This document shows positions 47,477-56,635 of a DNA stretch of 64,000 nucleotides, in pieces. The stretch's first letter is position 1. Each line of letters starts with the position of its first letter. The translations under genes and the position numbers were made by a program. The notes beneath the pieces are model-generated. The model was not told where the DNA came from and made no database searches. It saw only the letters and a program-made list of their open reading frames with translations. The DNA comes from Cryomorphaceae bacterium (GTDB lineage Bacteria; Bacteroidota; Bacteroidia; Flavobacteriales; ECT2AJA-044): the NCBI GenBank assembly GCA_017798125.1, contig CP059070.1, forward strand, positions 2,108,001 to 2,172,000, written 5' to 3'.

Positions 47477-48907
47477 ATGGAACACACTGCAGAATCGGTA
47501 TGGAAGAATTGTCTTGACTTTATTAAGGATAATATTAGTCCTCAGAGTTACAAAACATGGTTCCTTCCGATCAAGCCCTTGAAGATCAAAGACAATGTCC
47601 TGAGCATTCAGGTTCCCAGTAAGTTTTTTTATGAGTGGTTAGAAGAGCACTACATCAAGTTGCTCAAGTCTGCCATTCGCAAAGAATTGGGGGCGGACGC
47701 GAAGCTGGTTTACAGCATTGTAATGGAGAACACCTACGGCAATACCAAGCCGTATACGGTTAAGATTCCGAGCAACAATCGCGGTCCTATTAAGAACCCC
47801 AAAGTGTCTATGCCCGTAGAGCTCGGTGGAAGCGGTGTTAAAAACCCTTTCATTATCCCTGGTCTTAAAAAAGTGAATGTCGAGTCTCAACTGAACCCGA
47901 ACTACACTTTTGAAAATTTCGTGGAAGGCGATTGCAACCGCCTGGCGAGATCAGCTGGATTTGCCGTTGCCAAGAACCCGGGTGGCACGTCCTTCAACCC
48001 CTTGTTGATTTACGGTGGTGTTGGATTGGGAAAAACGCATTTGGCCCACGGCATCGGAATTCAGATCAAGGATCAGTATCCCGAGAAGACCGTCTTATAC
48101 GTCAGCGCCGAGAAATTCACGCAACAGTTCATCGAGAGCATTCGTCAAAACACCAAGAACGACTTTGTACACTTCTATCAAATGATAGATGTACTCATCA
48201 TTGACGACGTGCAATTCTTCGCCGGTAAAGAAAAAACCCAAGATGTGTTTTTCCATATCTTCAATCACCTCCACCAACACGGCCGTCAAATCGTTCTGAC
48301 GTCAGACCGTGCTCCGGTGGACATGCAAGGAATGGAACAACGATTGCTTTCCCGCTTTAAGTGGGGATTGTCTGCTGATCTTCAAGCGCCTGATTTAGAG
48401 ACTCGTATTGCGATCTTGAATCGCAAATTGTACAAGGACGGTATAGAGATGCCCAAAGAGGTTATCGAGTACCTCGCCTACTCCATCACTACGAATATTC
48501 GTGAGTTGGAAGGTGCACTGATTTCCTTGTTGGCTCAATCTTCACTGAACAAGAAGAAGATCACCTTGGATTTAGCCAAGCAGATGATTGACAAGTTCGT
48601 GAAGAACACCACGCGCGAGGTGAGCATCGATTATATTCAAAAAGTGGTCTGCGACTATTTCGATATGCCCATTGAACTCTTGAAGAGTAAAACACGGAAA
48701 CGTGAGATCGTTCAAGCGCGCCAGTTGGCTATGTACTTCTCCAAACAATTGACCAAGTCGTCTTTGGCGAGTATTGGTGCCCAGTGCGGGAATAAAGATC
48801 ACGCAACGGTGCTACACGCCTGCCGAACGGTCAATAACTTGGCGGAAACCGACAAGCGATTCCGGACGTATGTAGAGGAAATCGAAAAGAAATTAACGCT
48901 CAACTAA
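47477..48907 (+). CDS. dnaA: Chromosomal replication initiator protein DnaA
   Basis: From the ATG at 47477 the protein has 476 residues. Domain I (about 1-85; ESVWKNCLDFIKDNISPQSYKTWFLPI) is followed by a linker and the AAA+ domain with Walker A GGVGLGKTHLAHGIG, Walker B VLIIDDVQFFAGKEKTQ and LLSRFKWGLSADLQAPDLETR. Domain IV has the DNA-binding signature KDHATVLHACRTVNNL. It melts the origin when bound to ATP. A hairpin terminator follows, so dnaA is not in an operon with dnaN here. Confidence 0.97.
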   Translation: MEHTAESVWKNCLDFIKDNISPQSYKTWFLPIKPLKIKDNVLSIQVPSKFFYEWLEEHYIKLLKSAIRKELGADAKLVYSIVMENTYGNTKPYTVKIPSNNRGPIKNPKVSMPVELGGSGVKNPFIIPGLKKVNVESQLNPNYTFENFVEGDCNRLARSAGFAVAKNPGGTSFNPLLIYGGVGLGKTHLAHGIGIQIKDQYPEKTVLYVSAEKFTQQFIESIRQNTKNDFVHFYQMIDVLIIDDVQFFAGKEKTQDVFFHIFNHLHQHGRQIVLTSDRAPVDMQGMEQRLLSRFKWGLSADLQAPDLETRIAILNRKLYKDGIEMPKEVIEYLAYSITTNIRELEGALISLLAQSSLNKKKITLDLAKQMIDKFVKNTTREVSIDYIQKVVCDYFDMPIELLKSKTRKREIVQARQLAMYFSKQLTKSSLASIGAQCGNKDHATVLHACRTVNNLAETDKRFRTYVEEIEKKLTLN

Positions 48908-48930
48908 ACCTGAACCCAATCAGAGAATTA

Positions 48931-48966
48931 AACAGGAATTAAGGCTTACTTGGTTCCTGTTTTTTA
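48931..48966 (+). terminator. Terminator of dnaA
   Basis: AACAGGAA (48931-48938) pairs perfectly with TTCCTGTT (48954-48961) and leads into a T-rich tract. It ends just upstream of the next gene's ATG. Confidence 0.85.
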
Positions 48967-48976
48967 TTTTTCAGTC

Positions 48977-49426
48977 ATGACAAAAGTATTGATGGTGTGT
49001 TTGGGCAACATATGCCGAAGTCCCCTTGCTCAAGGAATTCTCGAAAGCAAAGTGGATGTGGGTGAAGTCGAAGTCGATTCGGCGGGTACGGCTGCCTATC
49101 ACGTTGGAGAATTACCGGATCCCCGATCGATTGCAACGGCCCGTGAGCACGGCATTGACCTTACCTCGCAAAGGGCTCGACAATTCGTGACCGAAGATTT
49201 CGACCGATTCGATTACATTTTCGTGATGGATCGATCCAATGAGCAAAACGTCTTGCGCCTGGCTCGAACTGCTGCGGACGAAGAAAAGGTGCACTTGATT
49301 CTCAATGAAATCTATCCGGGAGAAAACCGCGAAGTTCCCGATCCCTACTACGGCGGCGATCAGGGCTTTGAGCATGTATATCAACTTTTAAACGACGCAA
49401 GTGACCGAATTGTCGAGCGAATTTGA
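48977..49426 (+). CDS. Low-molecular-weight protein-tyrosine phosphatase
   Basis: From the ATG at 48977 the protein has 149 residues. The P-loop CLGNICRSP (Cx5R with the nucleophilic cysteine) comes right after the first strand, and the general-acid aspartate lies in EVPDPYYGG. Such enzymes dephosphorylate tyrosine kinases of capsule synthesis or other phosphoproteins. It is short and complete. The 3' end overlaps the probable start of the RsmI-like gene, and the TAC-type element begins right after the stop. Confidence 0.93.
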   Translation: MTKVLMVCLGNICRSPLAQGILESKVDVGEVEVDSAGTAAYHVGELPDPRSIATAREHGIDLTSQRARQFVTEDFDRFDYIFVMDRSNEQNVLRLARTAADEEKVHLILNEIYPGENREVPDPYYGGDQGFEHVYQLLNDASDRIVERI

Positions 49427-50162
49427 GGGCCTACGGCCCGATGAAATCGCCAGCGAACCTGGCGTCCTCTACTTGGTTCCCAACACTCTTGGGGATAATG
49501 AACCTCTTGAAGTGCTGCCCCTCTCTGTGAAAAAGACGGTAATTGAACTTGAGGAATTCATCGTCGAAAACGAAAAGACAGCACGCCGATTCCTGAAAAA
49601 AATCGGCTTAAAAGCTCCACAGGACAAGATCACGATCCACATACTGAACAAGTACACGGATGAGGCAGAACGCGATCGTTTTTTGGATGGCCTTCTTACG
49701 GGACGCGACATTGGTCTTATTTCTGAAGCGGGAATGCCAGCCATTGCCGATCCGGGCTCTGAGATCGTTAAAATGGCTCATGAGCAGGGCTTTCAGGTGG
49801 TTCCATTGGTTGGCCCTTCCTCTATCCTGCTCGGTCTTACCGCCTCAGGCATGAATGGGCAAAACTTTGCCTTTGTCGGCTATTTGCCCATTGAAAAATC
49901 GGACAGAAAGAAGAGAATCAAGTCACTGGAGCGCCGATCACGAGAAGAAAAGCAAACGCAAATCTTCATTGAAACGCCCTACCGCAACCACAAACTAATA
50001 GACGATTTGCTCAGTCAACTAGCTCCGACTACTCGGTTGTGTCTTGCGGCGAACCTCACCGTTCCCGGCGAGTTTGTGCAAACCCATCCCGTTAAGGATT
50101 GGCGAAGGCTTGGAATCCCCGACCTCCATAAAATCCCTTGTATCTTTTTGATTCAAGCCTGA
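49401..50162 (+). CDS. RsmI-like SAM-dependent methyltransferase (tetrapyrrole methylase fold)
   Basis: The 253-residue protein has LYLVPNTLGD (first motif), LISEAGMPAIADPGSEIVKMAHEQG, VVPLVGPSSILLGLTASGMNGQNFAFVGYLP and IFIETPYRNHKLIDDLL, all typical of COG0313 16S rRNA C1402 2'-O-ribose methyltransferases. Bacteroidota often have this second form besides RsmI itself. No ATG precedes LYLVP; the GTG at 49401 (or TTG at 49410) adds about 20 residues not present in homologues, including EGLRPDE from the element at 49427. Confidence 0.88.
   Translation: MTELSSEFEGLRPDEIASEPGVLYLVPNTLGDNEPLEVLPLSVKKTVIELEEFIVENEKTARRFLKKIGLKAPQDKITIHILNKYTDEAERDRFLDGLLTGRDIGLISEAGMPAIADPGSEIVKMAHEQGFQVVPLVGPSSILLGLTASGMNGQNFAFVGYLPIEKSDRKKRIKSLERRSREEKQTQIFIETPYRNHKLIDDLLSQLAPTTRLCLAANLTVPGEFVQTHPVKDWRRLGIPDLHKIPCIFLIQA
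49427..49443 (+). repeat. Intragenic hairpin element, TAC type
   Basis: GGGCC, TAC, GGCCC, GATG, beginning directly after the stop of the phosphatase gene. It encodes EGLRPDE in the N-terminal extension of the RsmI-like protein. Confidence 0.8.
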
Positions 50163-51013
50163 TGGAAGATCAAAAGAAGAGTGTTCGCATTCCGAATTTC
50201 ATTCGAAATTTGGTCTACTGGACCGAACGCATCCATTCAAATTGGGCCTTAAAGCTCGTTCTGTACTTCTTCTTTAAACCGGTAAAATTCCCAACTCCCG
50301 ATTACGAAGAACCGGCGTTAAATCAAGCCGAACAGCTCACGCTTGAAGGGCCTAAAAACAAGACTCTTCAACTGTATCGCTGGGGTTCAGGTCCCCAAGT
50401 ACTACTGACGCATGGATGGAGCGGTCGCGGAACACAACTCGGGCTTATTGCTTTGGCATTGGTTCGGGAGGGGTTTGAGGTCATTAGCTTTGACGCTCCG
50501 TCTCACGGAAAATCCACGGGGCATAAAACAGATTTACTCGAATTCGTGGACTCCATTCGCCGTATAAAAAAGGCCTATCCAGGAATCCGGCAATACGTGG
50601 GCCACTCGATGGGTGGTCTTGCCTCCTTGCATGCTGCAACAACCGATGATTCCATCGAGAAGATCACGGTGATCGGGACCCCGAACAAGATATCGGAGAT
50701 CATAGATAATTTCTGCCGGATGATTAAAGCCTCGCCTGACATTGCCGAGCGCATCAAAAGACATATAGAAAACGCCTTCGGATACGACCTTGAGGATTAT
50801 GATTCCTCGTCGGCCATACGACAGTTGGGCGACCGTCGCGGTTTTATCTTGCATGATGTAAATGACTATGACGTGGCGATTCACAATGCAAGAGAAATGA
50901 AGTACGTCTGGGGAGATCGAGCGGTCTACCGAGAAACGGAAGGACTGGGCCATCGCCGGATACTTAGGGATCCAGAGGCCATCCAAGAGGTTGTTAATTT
51001 TGTTAAGGGGTAA
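50162..51013 (+). CDS. Alpha/beta hydrolase
   Basis: From the ATG at 50162 the protein has 283 residues. The fold is marked by LLTHGWSGRGTQ (oxyanion region), SFDAPSHGKSTG, the nucleophile elbow GHSMGG and a late GLGHRRI with the catalytic histidine. There is no signal peptide, although a hydrophobic N-terminal patch (WALKLVLYFFF) may associate with membrane. The stop of the RsmI-like gene and its ATG overlap (TGATG). The substrate is unknown. Confidence 0.88.
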   Translation: MEDQKKSVRIPNFIRNLVYWTERIHSNWALKLVLYFFFKPVKFPTPDYEEPALNQAEQLTLEGPKNKTLQLYRWGSGPQVLLTHGWSGRGTQLGLIALALVREGFEVISFDAPSHGKSTGHKTDLLEFVDSIRRIKKAYPGIRQYVGHSMGGLASLHAATTDDSIEKITVIGTPNKISEIIDNFCRMIKASPDIAERIKRHIENAFGYDLEDYDSSSAIRQLGDRRGFILHDVNDYDVAIHNAREMKYVWGDRAVYRETEGLGHRRILRDPEAIQEVVNFVKG

Positions 51014-51058
51014 AACTCCTCATGTATTGTGGACGTTGTCTGTCCAAAACTGAGCGGA

Positions 51059-51553
51059 ATGCGCATATTACTTGTCACTTTATTTTTGGCTGCTTGTTCG
51101 GCCAGCCCTGCTGATTCAACACCGGATAGCGGACTCAGCCAACAGCAAGATTCAACCAAGATTGTCAAATCGGAATCCGAATGGAAAGCCGAGTTGACCA
51201 CTCAAGAATACTACGTTCTTCGCCAGAAAGGAACCGAACGCGCCTTTTCAGGTAAGTACTGGGACCACAAAGGAAAAGGTACCTACGTATGTGCAGGCTG
51301 CGCCCTTCCTCTATTTTCAAGCGATACAAAGTTCAAGTCAGGCACGGGCTGGCCGAGCTATTGGGAACCCATCAATGAGACCAATGTCGCGGAAGAATCG
51401 GACCGAACCTATGGAATGGTTCGAACGGAGGTCTTGTGCAATCGTTGTGGGGGCCATTTGGGCCATGTTTTCAATGATGGCCCACGTCCGACGGGAATGC
51501 GCTACTGCATCAATTCAGTCTCCTTAGACTTCGTACCTTCCCAGGATGAATGA
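51059..51553 (+). CDS. msrB: Peptide-methionine (R)-S-oxide reductase, lipoprotein form
   Basis: From the ATG at 51059 the protein has 164 residues. A lipobox (LAAC) indicates export and lipidation, unlike cytosolic MsrB. The catalytic domain has [14 protein letters not shown] and [13 protein letters not shown] (two CxxC zinc pairs), GTGWPSYW and the active-site cysteine in RYCINSVSL. It repairs oxidised methionine in envelope proteins. It overlaps the next gene by 8 nt. Confidence 0.93.
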   Translation: MRILLVTLFLAACSASPADSTPDSGLSQQQDSTKIVKSESEWKAELTTQEYYVLRQKGTERAFSGKYWDHKGKGTYVCAGCALPLFSSDTKFKSGTGWPSYWEPINETNVAEESDRTYGMVRTEVLCNRCGGHLGHVFNDGPRPTGMRYCINSVSLDFVPSQDE

Positions 51554-52238
51554 CGCCCTAGGGCAATCCTTACTCGATGAATGGAACGGGATCCGAAAAG
51601 AAAAGCTCTGGACGGATGCCCCGAATTTTGCTCCTGAAGAATTTCCAGTTCCGCATCTGATGCGCACCTATGACGGGATGCCTCAACTCGAACGAGATCT
51701 CTTGAGTCATGCGCGCGGACGCGTTTTGGACGTCGGCGCAGCCGCTGGCGGGCACTCCCTTCATTTACAAGACCGTGGTTTGGAAGTTGAAGCGCTTGAA
51801 CTTTCGCCCGGGGCCTGTGAGGTGATGCGCCACAGAGGCGTGAAGCACGTCCACGAAACAGACCTCTGGAACTTTCAACCCGACGGTGGCTATGACAGTA
51901 TTGTCCTTCTGATGAATGGACTGGGCCTCGCGGGCACCTTGGAGCGTCTTCCAGCCTTCTTACTTCATCTGCGACGTTGGCTGAACCCTGGAGGTCAGCT
52001 CATTTTCGACTCTTCCGATGTCATTTACCTCTACGAGGGCGTGGGCATACCCGATGATCGGTACTATGGCGAGTTCCGGTACCGGTTGCGTTATAGAGCA
52101 ATTCTAAGTTCTTGGTTTCCATGGGTGTTCGTAGACCCGGAGCAGTTGAAGCGCGTGCTTGCAGAGGTTCAAGGTACCTGGAGCCTACGGCTCGATGGTC
52201 CTCATTACGACTACGGCGGCCTTATTCGGTGGGATTGA
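51546..52238 (+). CDS. Class I SAM-dependent methyltransferase
   Basis: The 230-residue protein has motif [22 protein letters not shown], the acidic EALELS after strand two and [24 protein letters not shown], all of a Rossmann-fold methyltransferase. The substrate is unknown. A TAC-type element (52181-52197) encodes SLRLDG near the C terminus. It runs 17 nt into the convergent peptidase gene. Confidence 0.85.
   Translation: MNDALGQSLLDEWNGIRKEKLWTDAPNFAPEEFPVPHLMRTYDGMPQLERDLLSHARGRVLDVGAAAGGHSLHLQDRGLEVEALELSPGACEVMRHRGVKHVHETDLWNFQPDGGYDSIVLLMNGLGLAGTLERLPAFLLHLRRWLNPGGQLIFDSSDVIYLYEGVGIPDDRYYGEFRYRLRYRAILSSWFPWVFVDPEQLKRVLAEVQGTWSLRLDGPHYDYGGLIRWD
52181..52197 (+). repeat. Intragenic hairpin element, TAC type
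   Basis: GAGCC, TAC, GGCTC, GATG. It encodes SLRLDG near the end of the methyltransferase. Both arms differ from the commonest form in a compensatory way. Confidence 0.78.
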
Positions 52239-53376
52239 GGTGGACGCCCCACTCATCGACCCGTAGGGTCTCTCCTTCTTTCTGAAAAACTGCCTGTGGT
52301 TTTTCTTCCAAGGTCCATTGTGCCGATCCTGTCCAGTCCTTCATACTATGCGTTTGGAAACGCGGTGCAAAGGATAGATCTCCGATATCCGCCACTTGGT
52401 AGGACTTAACTACGCGACGGTCTCTGAGCACCTCCGAGGCCCTCAGTCCGACATCAACGGTGTAATGATCCAGGATGATGCCTTCTAGTACGATGTCGTA
52501 GAAACGCGTTTGATTCTCGGGAATACCCTGGTATTCGGTAAGATGTGCATCGTTGAGTTCGCCTTGGCAGAGCTTGTTCAGGGCCTCCGCTAAGCAGAGG
52601 AAATTGGCCTGTCTGGTTTCTTCGCGCTCGGGTGTATTTCTGCTCTCTCCACTCTCTATGAGAACGGTGGAAACCCCTTTTCGCTGTAGATTGTCGCCAA
52701 AGGCTGTGGGATAAAACTCATCCGAATATCGACCGATGCATTCACCCAAGTGGGGTCTTAAACATTGAGTCATATGCCCAATGAGCTGCATCGCCCGAGT
52801 TCTGGACGCTGATTGACTTTGATCGGTATCAGGACTGGGTGCTAGAAAGCTGATGGTCGCCGGATGACTTGAATCGCCGGCACTGTACATGGTCCTTTGA
52901 TCGTGCAGGTTAAAGCCAACTTCGGGATTGATCTCATCCACTTTTGACCAAAAGAACTGACTCTCTGCACTTTGTTGAGCAACGGCATCACGGTTAATGT
53001 CGATCCCCAAGGCATTTCGGCGCTGGTATCGAGCCGAGCCGTCTGGATTCAACATTGGAATGAAGTGAAGGGTCAGGTGCTCATGCCACCGCTTGACTTC
53101 GGGTAATTCCGTCTCGCTTAAAAGTTGAAAGAGGTCACTTAGGGCCTGGGTAGCTGTGGGCTCATTACCGTGCATCTGTGACCAGAGGAGCACCTTTGTG
53201 TCGCCCGTACCCCATTTGAAATGAGGAATGGCTCTGCCCTCTTCAGATGAGCCGTACGCGCCTTGAATGAAGTTTTCCGGCAAGGACTCACAATAGCTCA
53301 GCCAATCAGCGGGATCGATGTATCGCTCCGTAAATCGGGGGTTCTTGTATTTCGAGTGCTCTTGCCAGAAGTCCAT
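52222..53376 (-). CDS. M14-family zinc carboxypeptidase
   Basis: The 384-residue protein has the zinc-binding HGNEPTATQAL (H-x-x-E), LNPDGSARYQRRNALGIDINRDA (typical of the subfamily with substrate arginines) and GFNLHDQRTMYSAG with the third zinc histidine. The glutamate of the active site is probably in VLIESGE. No signal peptide, so probably cytosolic. The last residues include a TAC-type element (TLRVDE). It lies 60 nt downstream of the cyclophilin-FKBP gene across a terminator. Confidence 0.87.
   Translation of the reverse strand: MDFWQEHSKYKNPRFTERYIDPADWLSYCESLPENFIQGAYGSSEEGRAIPHFKWGTGDTKVLLWSQMHGNEPTATQALSDLFQLLSETELPEVKRWHEHLTLHFIPMLNPDGSARYQRRNALGIDINRDAVAQQSAESQFFWSKVDEINPEVGFNLHDQRTMYSAGDSSHPATISFLAPSPDTDQSQSASRTRAMQLIGHMTQCLRPHLGECIGRYSDEFYPTAFGDNLQRKGVSTVLIESGESRNTPEREETRQANFLCLAEALNKLCQGELNDAHLTEYQGIPENQTRFYDIVLEGIILDHYTVDVGLRASEVLRDRRVVKSYQVADIGDLSFAPRFQTHSMKDWTGSAQWTLEEKPQAVFQKEGETLRVDEWGVHLNPTE
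52254..52270 (-). repeat. Intragenic hairpin element, TAC type
   Basis: Minus-strand reading: GACCC, TAC, GGGTC, GATG. It encodes TLRVDE near the end of the M14 peptidase, facing the copy at 52181 in the convergent gene. Confidence 0.78.
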
Positions 53377-53389
53377 GGTTCAAAGAAAC

Positions 53390-53414
53390 AAAAAAGGCGC
53401 CCATCTGGGGCGCC
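53390..53414 (-). terminator. Terminator of the cyclophilin-FKBP gene
   Basis: GGCGCC pairs with GGCGCC (53396-53401 and 53409-53414) around a loop that includes CATCTG. The minus-strand reading continues into six T residues. It lies between the fusion gene and the M14 start. Confidence 0.8.
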
Positions 53415-53435
53415 TTTCTGTAGGTTCTGTAGTCC

Positions 53436-54530
53436 TTACTTCTTGACCACGTTGACCAAGGTCACGTCGAAGACCAAAGTTGAATTTGGTGGAATGAAGC
53501 CTGGGTAACCACGCTCTCCATAAGCCAAGTGTGGAGGAATGATCAAGGTAGCTGAACCTCCTTGGTTCAACAGTTGAAGACCTTCATCCCATCCTGGAAT
53601 AACTTGTCCAACACCACAGGTCAATGGAAGTGGTGCGTAAGGGCGTTGTGGGTTGTAGATGTTGTTGTCTTTAGCCACTTGCTCCCAGCTCGTATCAAAT
53701 ACTTTTCCATCGATAAATTTACCCACGTACTGTACGTTGATGCTGTCTCCCTGTGCTGGGGCGGGTCCATCACCTTGCTCGGTAATGACGTACATCAATC
53801 CGCTTTCAGTTGTTTCGCGGTTTGGATACTCATCGTTCAACCAAGCTTCGAAATCCGCTTGTGCTTTCTCAGCTGCTGCGGCCGCTTCAGCAACGATCTC
53901 CTCTTGCTTAGCAGCAAATGTTCCCGGTGCGTCAAACGCCTCTGCTGCACTTCCGATGCGCAAAATCTCAACCGTTTCCATAACATCGTTCTGAGCAATC
54001 GCATCTACTACGTCTTGTCCTTCAACGACGTGCCCAAATACACTGTGCTTGTCGTCCAACCAAGGAGTTTCCTTGTGGGTGATGAAGAATTGGCTTCCGT
54101 TTGTTCCCGGTCCTGCGTTGGCCATAGAGAGGATGCCTGAGGTATCGTGGCGCAAACTCGGATCAAACTCATCTGGGAATTTGTACCCAGGGCCACCTGA
54201 TCCAGTTCCTTGAGGATCTCCCCCTTGAATCATGAAGTCAGCAATTACACGGTGGAATTTGATTCCATCGTAGTAAGGCTCTCCAGCGCCCTTGTGTGTG
54301 TTTTCAATAGCTCCTTCAGCAAGCCCTACGAAGTTTGCTACAGTCATAGGAGTCTTTTCAAACTCCAAAGCCAACAAAATATCTCCTTTGTTGGTCGTTA
54401 CTTTGGCGTACATGCCCTCTTCCAAGTTCACTTCTTCACCATTTACCATTGTACTCTGATTTTGTGCTTGGCAGGAAATCATGGTCATGAATCCCATTGC
54501 CAAAACGACTGATTTCAATATGTTTTTCAT
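53436..54530 (-). CDS. Cyclophilin-FKBP fusion peptidyl-prolyl isomerase lipoprotein
   Basis: The 364-residue protein has a lipobox (MISC near residue 20), a cyclophilin domain (about 35-200; [56 protein letters not shown]), a helical alanine-rich link and an FKBP domain (about 250-364; [63 protein letters not shown]). It puts both PPIase folds in one lipoprotein. It is coupled by a 4-nt overlap to the GldI-like gene. Envelope proline isomerase is the likely role. Confidence 0.92.
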   Translation of the reverse strand: MKNILKSVVLAMGFMTMISCQAQNQSTMVNGEEVNLEEGMYAKVTTNKGDILLALEFEKTPMTVANFVGLAEGAIENTHKGAGEPYYDGIKFHRVIADFMIQGGDPQGTGSGGPGYKFPDEFDPSLRHDTSGILSMANAGPGTNGSQFFITHKETPWLDDKHSVFGHVVEGQDVVDAIAQNDVMETVEILRIGSAAEAFDAPGTFAAKQEEIVAEAAAAAEKAQADFEAWLNDEYPNRETTESGLMYVITEQGDGPAPAQGDSINVQYVGKFIDGKVFDTSWEQVAKDNNIYNPQRPYAPLPLTCGVGQVIPGWDEGLQLLNQGGSATLIIPPHLAYGERGYPGFIPPNSTLVFDVTLVNVVKK

Positions 54531-55054
54531 TCGTTGATCGCTGTTAAGGTTACGTCAAAAATTACGGTGGCTCGGCGTGGAATTTCTCCCGGAACACCCT
54601 GCATGCCATAAGCGAGGTGCGAAGGTAGAATAAACTTGGCACTATCGCCAACGCGCATCATTTGTACTCCTTCTACTAGCCCGCGTATGGTATAGTCTTG
54701 ATTCACGCGAATCACCATTTGACTGGTCCCAGCTGGTCCCAGATTTGAATCGTCTAAGAAAAAGCTCTCGTAATCAATCAAGACGACCTGGCCATCTGTT
54801 GGCTTAGGTCCGGAACCAGTCTCTCGAATAGCATATCGCAAGCCAGTTCGACTCTTGACCATGTCCAAGGAGTGCTTTTCAATGTATTCATCAATCAAAC
54901 GAGCTTCTTCTTCCAGAATTCGCCGATTAGCTTCTATAATGTCTTCGGTTTGTTGGCGTTGTTGCTCTTCCGCTTTCTTTTGACCACTGCATGAAGAACA
55001 CCCCGTGCATAAGCCGAGAATTAACGCCAGAACTAATGTAGATCTCATCATCAC
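54527..55054 (-). CDS. FKBP-type isomerase lipoprotein, GldI-like
   Basis: The 175-residue protein has a lipobox (LCTGC), a charged helix (about 28-65) and an FKBP domain whose N-terminal half is short: [67 protein letters not shown]. GldI of gliding flavobacteria has this length and place, between an nrnA-type gene and a PPIase gene. Gliding is not proven by it. It overlaps both neighbours by 4 nt. Confidence 0.8.
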   Translation of the reverse strand: MMMRSTLVLALILGLCTGCSSCSGQKKAEEQQRQQTEDIIEANRRILEEEARLIDEYIEKHSLDMVKSRTGLRYAIRETGSGPKPTDGQVVLIDYESFFLDDSNLGPAGTSQMVIRVNQDYTIRGLVEGVQMMRVGDSAKFILPSHLAYGMQGVPGEIPRRATVIFDVTLTAINE

Positions 55055-56067
55055 TTTCCGCTTAACTCCTCTCTGTATTGAGGTAGTAGATCAACGAATT
55101 TTTGAACCGTTTCGTCCATGCTCAAGTCACTAGCACCTCCTGCGGCGTTCTTGTGGCCACCACCATTGAAGTGGGTTCGCGCAAAGGTGTTTACGTCCCA
55201 ATCCCCTTTACTTCGGAAGGAAATCTTTCGCAACCCGTCTTTATCCATGATCAGGGCGGCAAATTTTACTCCCTCAACAGAAAGTGCGTAGTTGACAAAC
55301 CCTTCGGTATCTCCTTTTTCGAATTGAAAACGTTCAAGTTCTTCCGCCGTCAATCCAATGTAGGCTGTTTTGTATTCGGGTAGGACGCGGAGTTTTTCGC
55401 TCAATGCATAACCCAAGAGGCGAAGTCTTGATTCCTTGTTGTTGTCCATGACCCGGTCATAGATTTCATGAGGTTTGGCGCCGAATTCAATCAAGTCCGC
55501 TGTAATGTGATGGGTCTTAGGTGTTGTGCTCGAAAACCGGAAGCCTCCAGAATCCGTCATGATTCCTGTGTAGAGGCATTGTGCCATTTCGGCATCGATA
55601 AGCTCTTTGTCTCCCATTTCCACAATCCACTCAAAAACCAACTGACAGGTAGAGCCCACCTCTGGAACACTCCTCGTAAAGGCGGCAAACTGCTCAGGTT
55701 GTTGGTGGTGATCAATCATCATTTTAACTCCTGAACTTTTTCGGACCGGCTCTTCCATAGCACCAATTCGACTCAAGGCGTTAAAATCAAGGCAAATGAT
55801 CATATCGGCCTTTTCAATCAGGTCGTTGGCCTTCTCCTCGGCCTCCGTATGGACAAGGACATCGCTATTTCCGGGCATCCACTTCAAGAAATTGGGATAA
55901 TCCGTGGGAGTAATAACCTGTACGCTTTGCTTCTTTTTTCTGAGGTACCGCGCCATGGCAAGTGAGGATCCCATGGCGTCGCCATCTGGATTCTTATGCG
56001 TCGTAATGACAATGTGATGCGGTTCCTTGAAGAATGAGGCCAGTTTGTCGAGAGCGGCTTTTTCCAT
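55051..56067 (-). CDS. nrnA: DHH-family bifunctional oligoribonuclease / PAP phosphatase
   Basis: From the ATG at 56067 the protein has 338 residues. The DHH domain has THKNPDGDAMGSSLAMARYL, ICLDFNALSRIGAM, MIDHHQQPEQFA (the DHH motif) and a DHHA1 domain with FNGGGHKNAAGG. It breaks down nanoRNA and 3'-phosphoadenosine 5'-phosphate. It is the first gene of the run nrnA, gldI-like, cyclophilin-FKBP, and is divergent from ndk. Confidence 0.92.
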   Translation of the reverse strand: MEKAALDKLASFFKEPHHIVITTHKNPDGDAMGSSLAMARYLRKKKQSVQVITPTDYPNFLKWMPGNSDVLVHTEAEEKANDLIEKADMIICLDFNALSRIGAMEEPVRKSSGVKMMIDHHQQPEQFAAFTRSVPEVGSTCQLVFEWIVEMGDKELIDAEMAQCLYTGIMTDSGGFRFSSTTPKTHHITADLIEFGAKPHEIYDRVMDNNKESRLRLLGYALSEKLRVLPEYKTAYIGLTAEELERFQFEKGDTEGFVNYALSVEGVKFAALIMDKDGLRKISFRSKGDWDVNTFARTHFNGGGHKNAAGGASDLSMDETVQKFVDLLPQYREELSGK

Positions 56068-56094
56068 AGCGCCAAAAGTAGGGAAAAGGAAAGC

Positions 56095-56125
56095 TTTGAT
56101 AAAGACATAATTAGTCCTAATTTCG
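56095..56125 (+). promoter_or_regulatory. Probable ndk promoter
   Basis: TTTG (56095-56098), a 19-base spacer, then TAATTTCG (56118-56125, one mismatch to TAnnTTTG), 22 nt before the ATG. Both boxes and spacing suit a Bacteroidota housekeeping promoter. Confidence 0.55.
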
Positions 56126-56147
56126 CCGTCCGAAACAATCAATTGTT

Positions 56148-56567
56148 ATGGCAACAAACAGAACATTTACCATGATCAAGCCAGATGCTGTTCAAAACGG
56201 ACACATCGGTGCGATCCTCGAAAAAATCAACGCTGCTGGATTCCGTATCGTAGCGATGAAGATGACCCAATTGTCTCGTCGTGATGCTGAGCAGTTTTAC
56301 GCAATCCACAGTGAGCGTCCATTCTTTGGCGAACTCGTTGAGTACATGACCAGCGGTCACATCGTAGCAGCCATCTTGGAAAAAGACAACGCAGTTGAAG
56401 ACTTCCGTACGTTGATCGGAGCTACTAATCCTGCAGAGGCTGCAGAAGGTACCATTCGTAAGATGTATGCAGAGTCTATTGCTGCTAACGCGATTCACGG
56501 AAGCGATTCTGATGACAACGCTGCCATTGAAGGATACTTCTTCTTCAGCGTGCGCGAGCGCTACTAA
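56148..56567 (+). CDS. ndk: Nucleoside diphosphate kinase
   Basis: The 139-residue protein has [17 protein letters not shown] at the start and the phosphohistidine in [15 protein letters not shown], with [19 protein letters not shown] between them. It equilibrates nucleoside triphosphates. It is preceded by the best promoter seen in the window and followed by a terminator, so it is monocistronic. Confidence 0.97.
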   Translation: MATNRTFTMIKPDAVQNGHIGAILEKINAAGFRIVAMKMTQLSRRDAEQFYAIHSERPFFGELVEYMTSGHIVAAILEKDNAVEDFRTLIGATNPAEAAEGTIRKMYAESIAANAIHGSDSDDNAAIEGYFFFSVRERY

Positions 56568-56592
56568 GCGACACTAAAATGCTTTAGGAAGA

Positions 56593-56622
56593 GGCCGTTC
56601 TGAATAGGACGGCCTTTTTTTT
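56593..56622 (+). terminator. Terminator of ndk
   Basis: GGCCGT (56593-56598) pairs with ACGGCC (56609-56614), followed by eight T residues. Confidence 0.88.
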
Positions 56623-56635
56623 GTCCTGACCGTTC

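Noticed and set aside
53562-54140. Open frame of about 190 codons on the plus strand
   Set aside because: It is antisense to the cyclophilin-FKBP gene and cysteine-rich without a pattern; not a gene.
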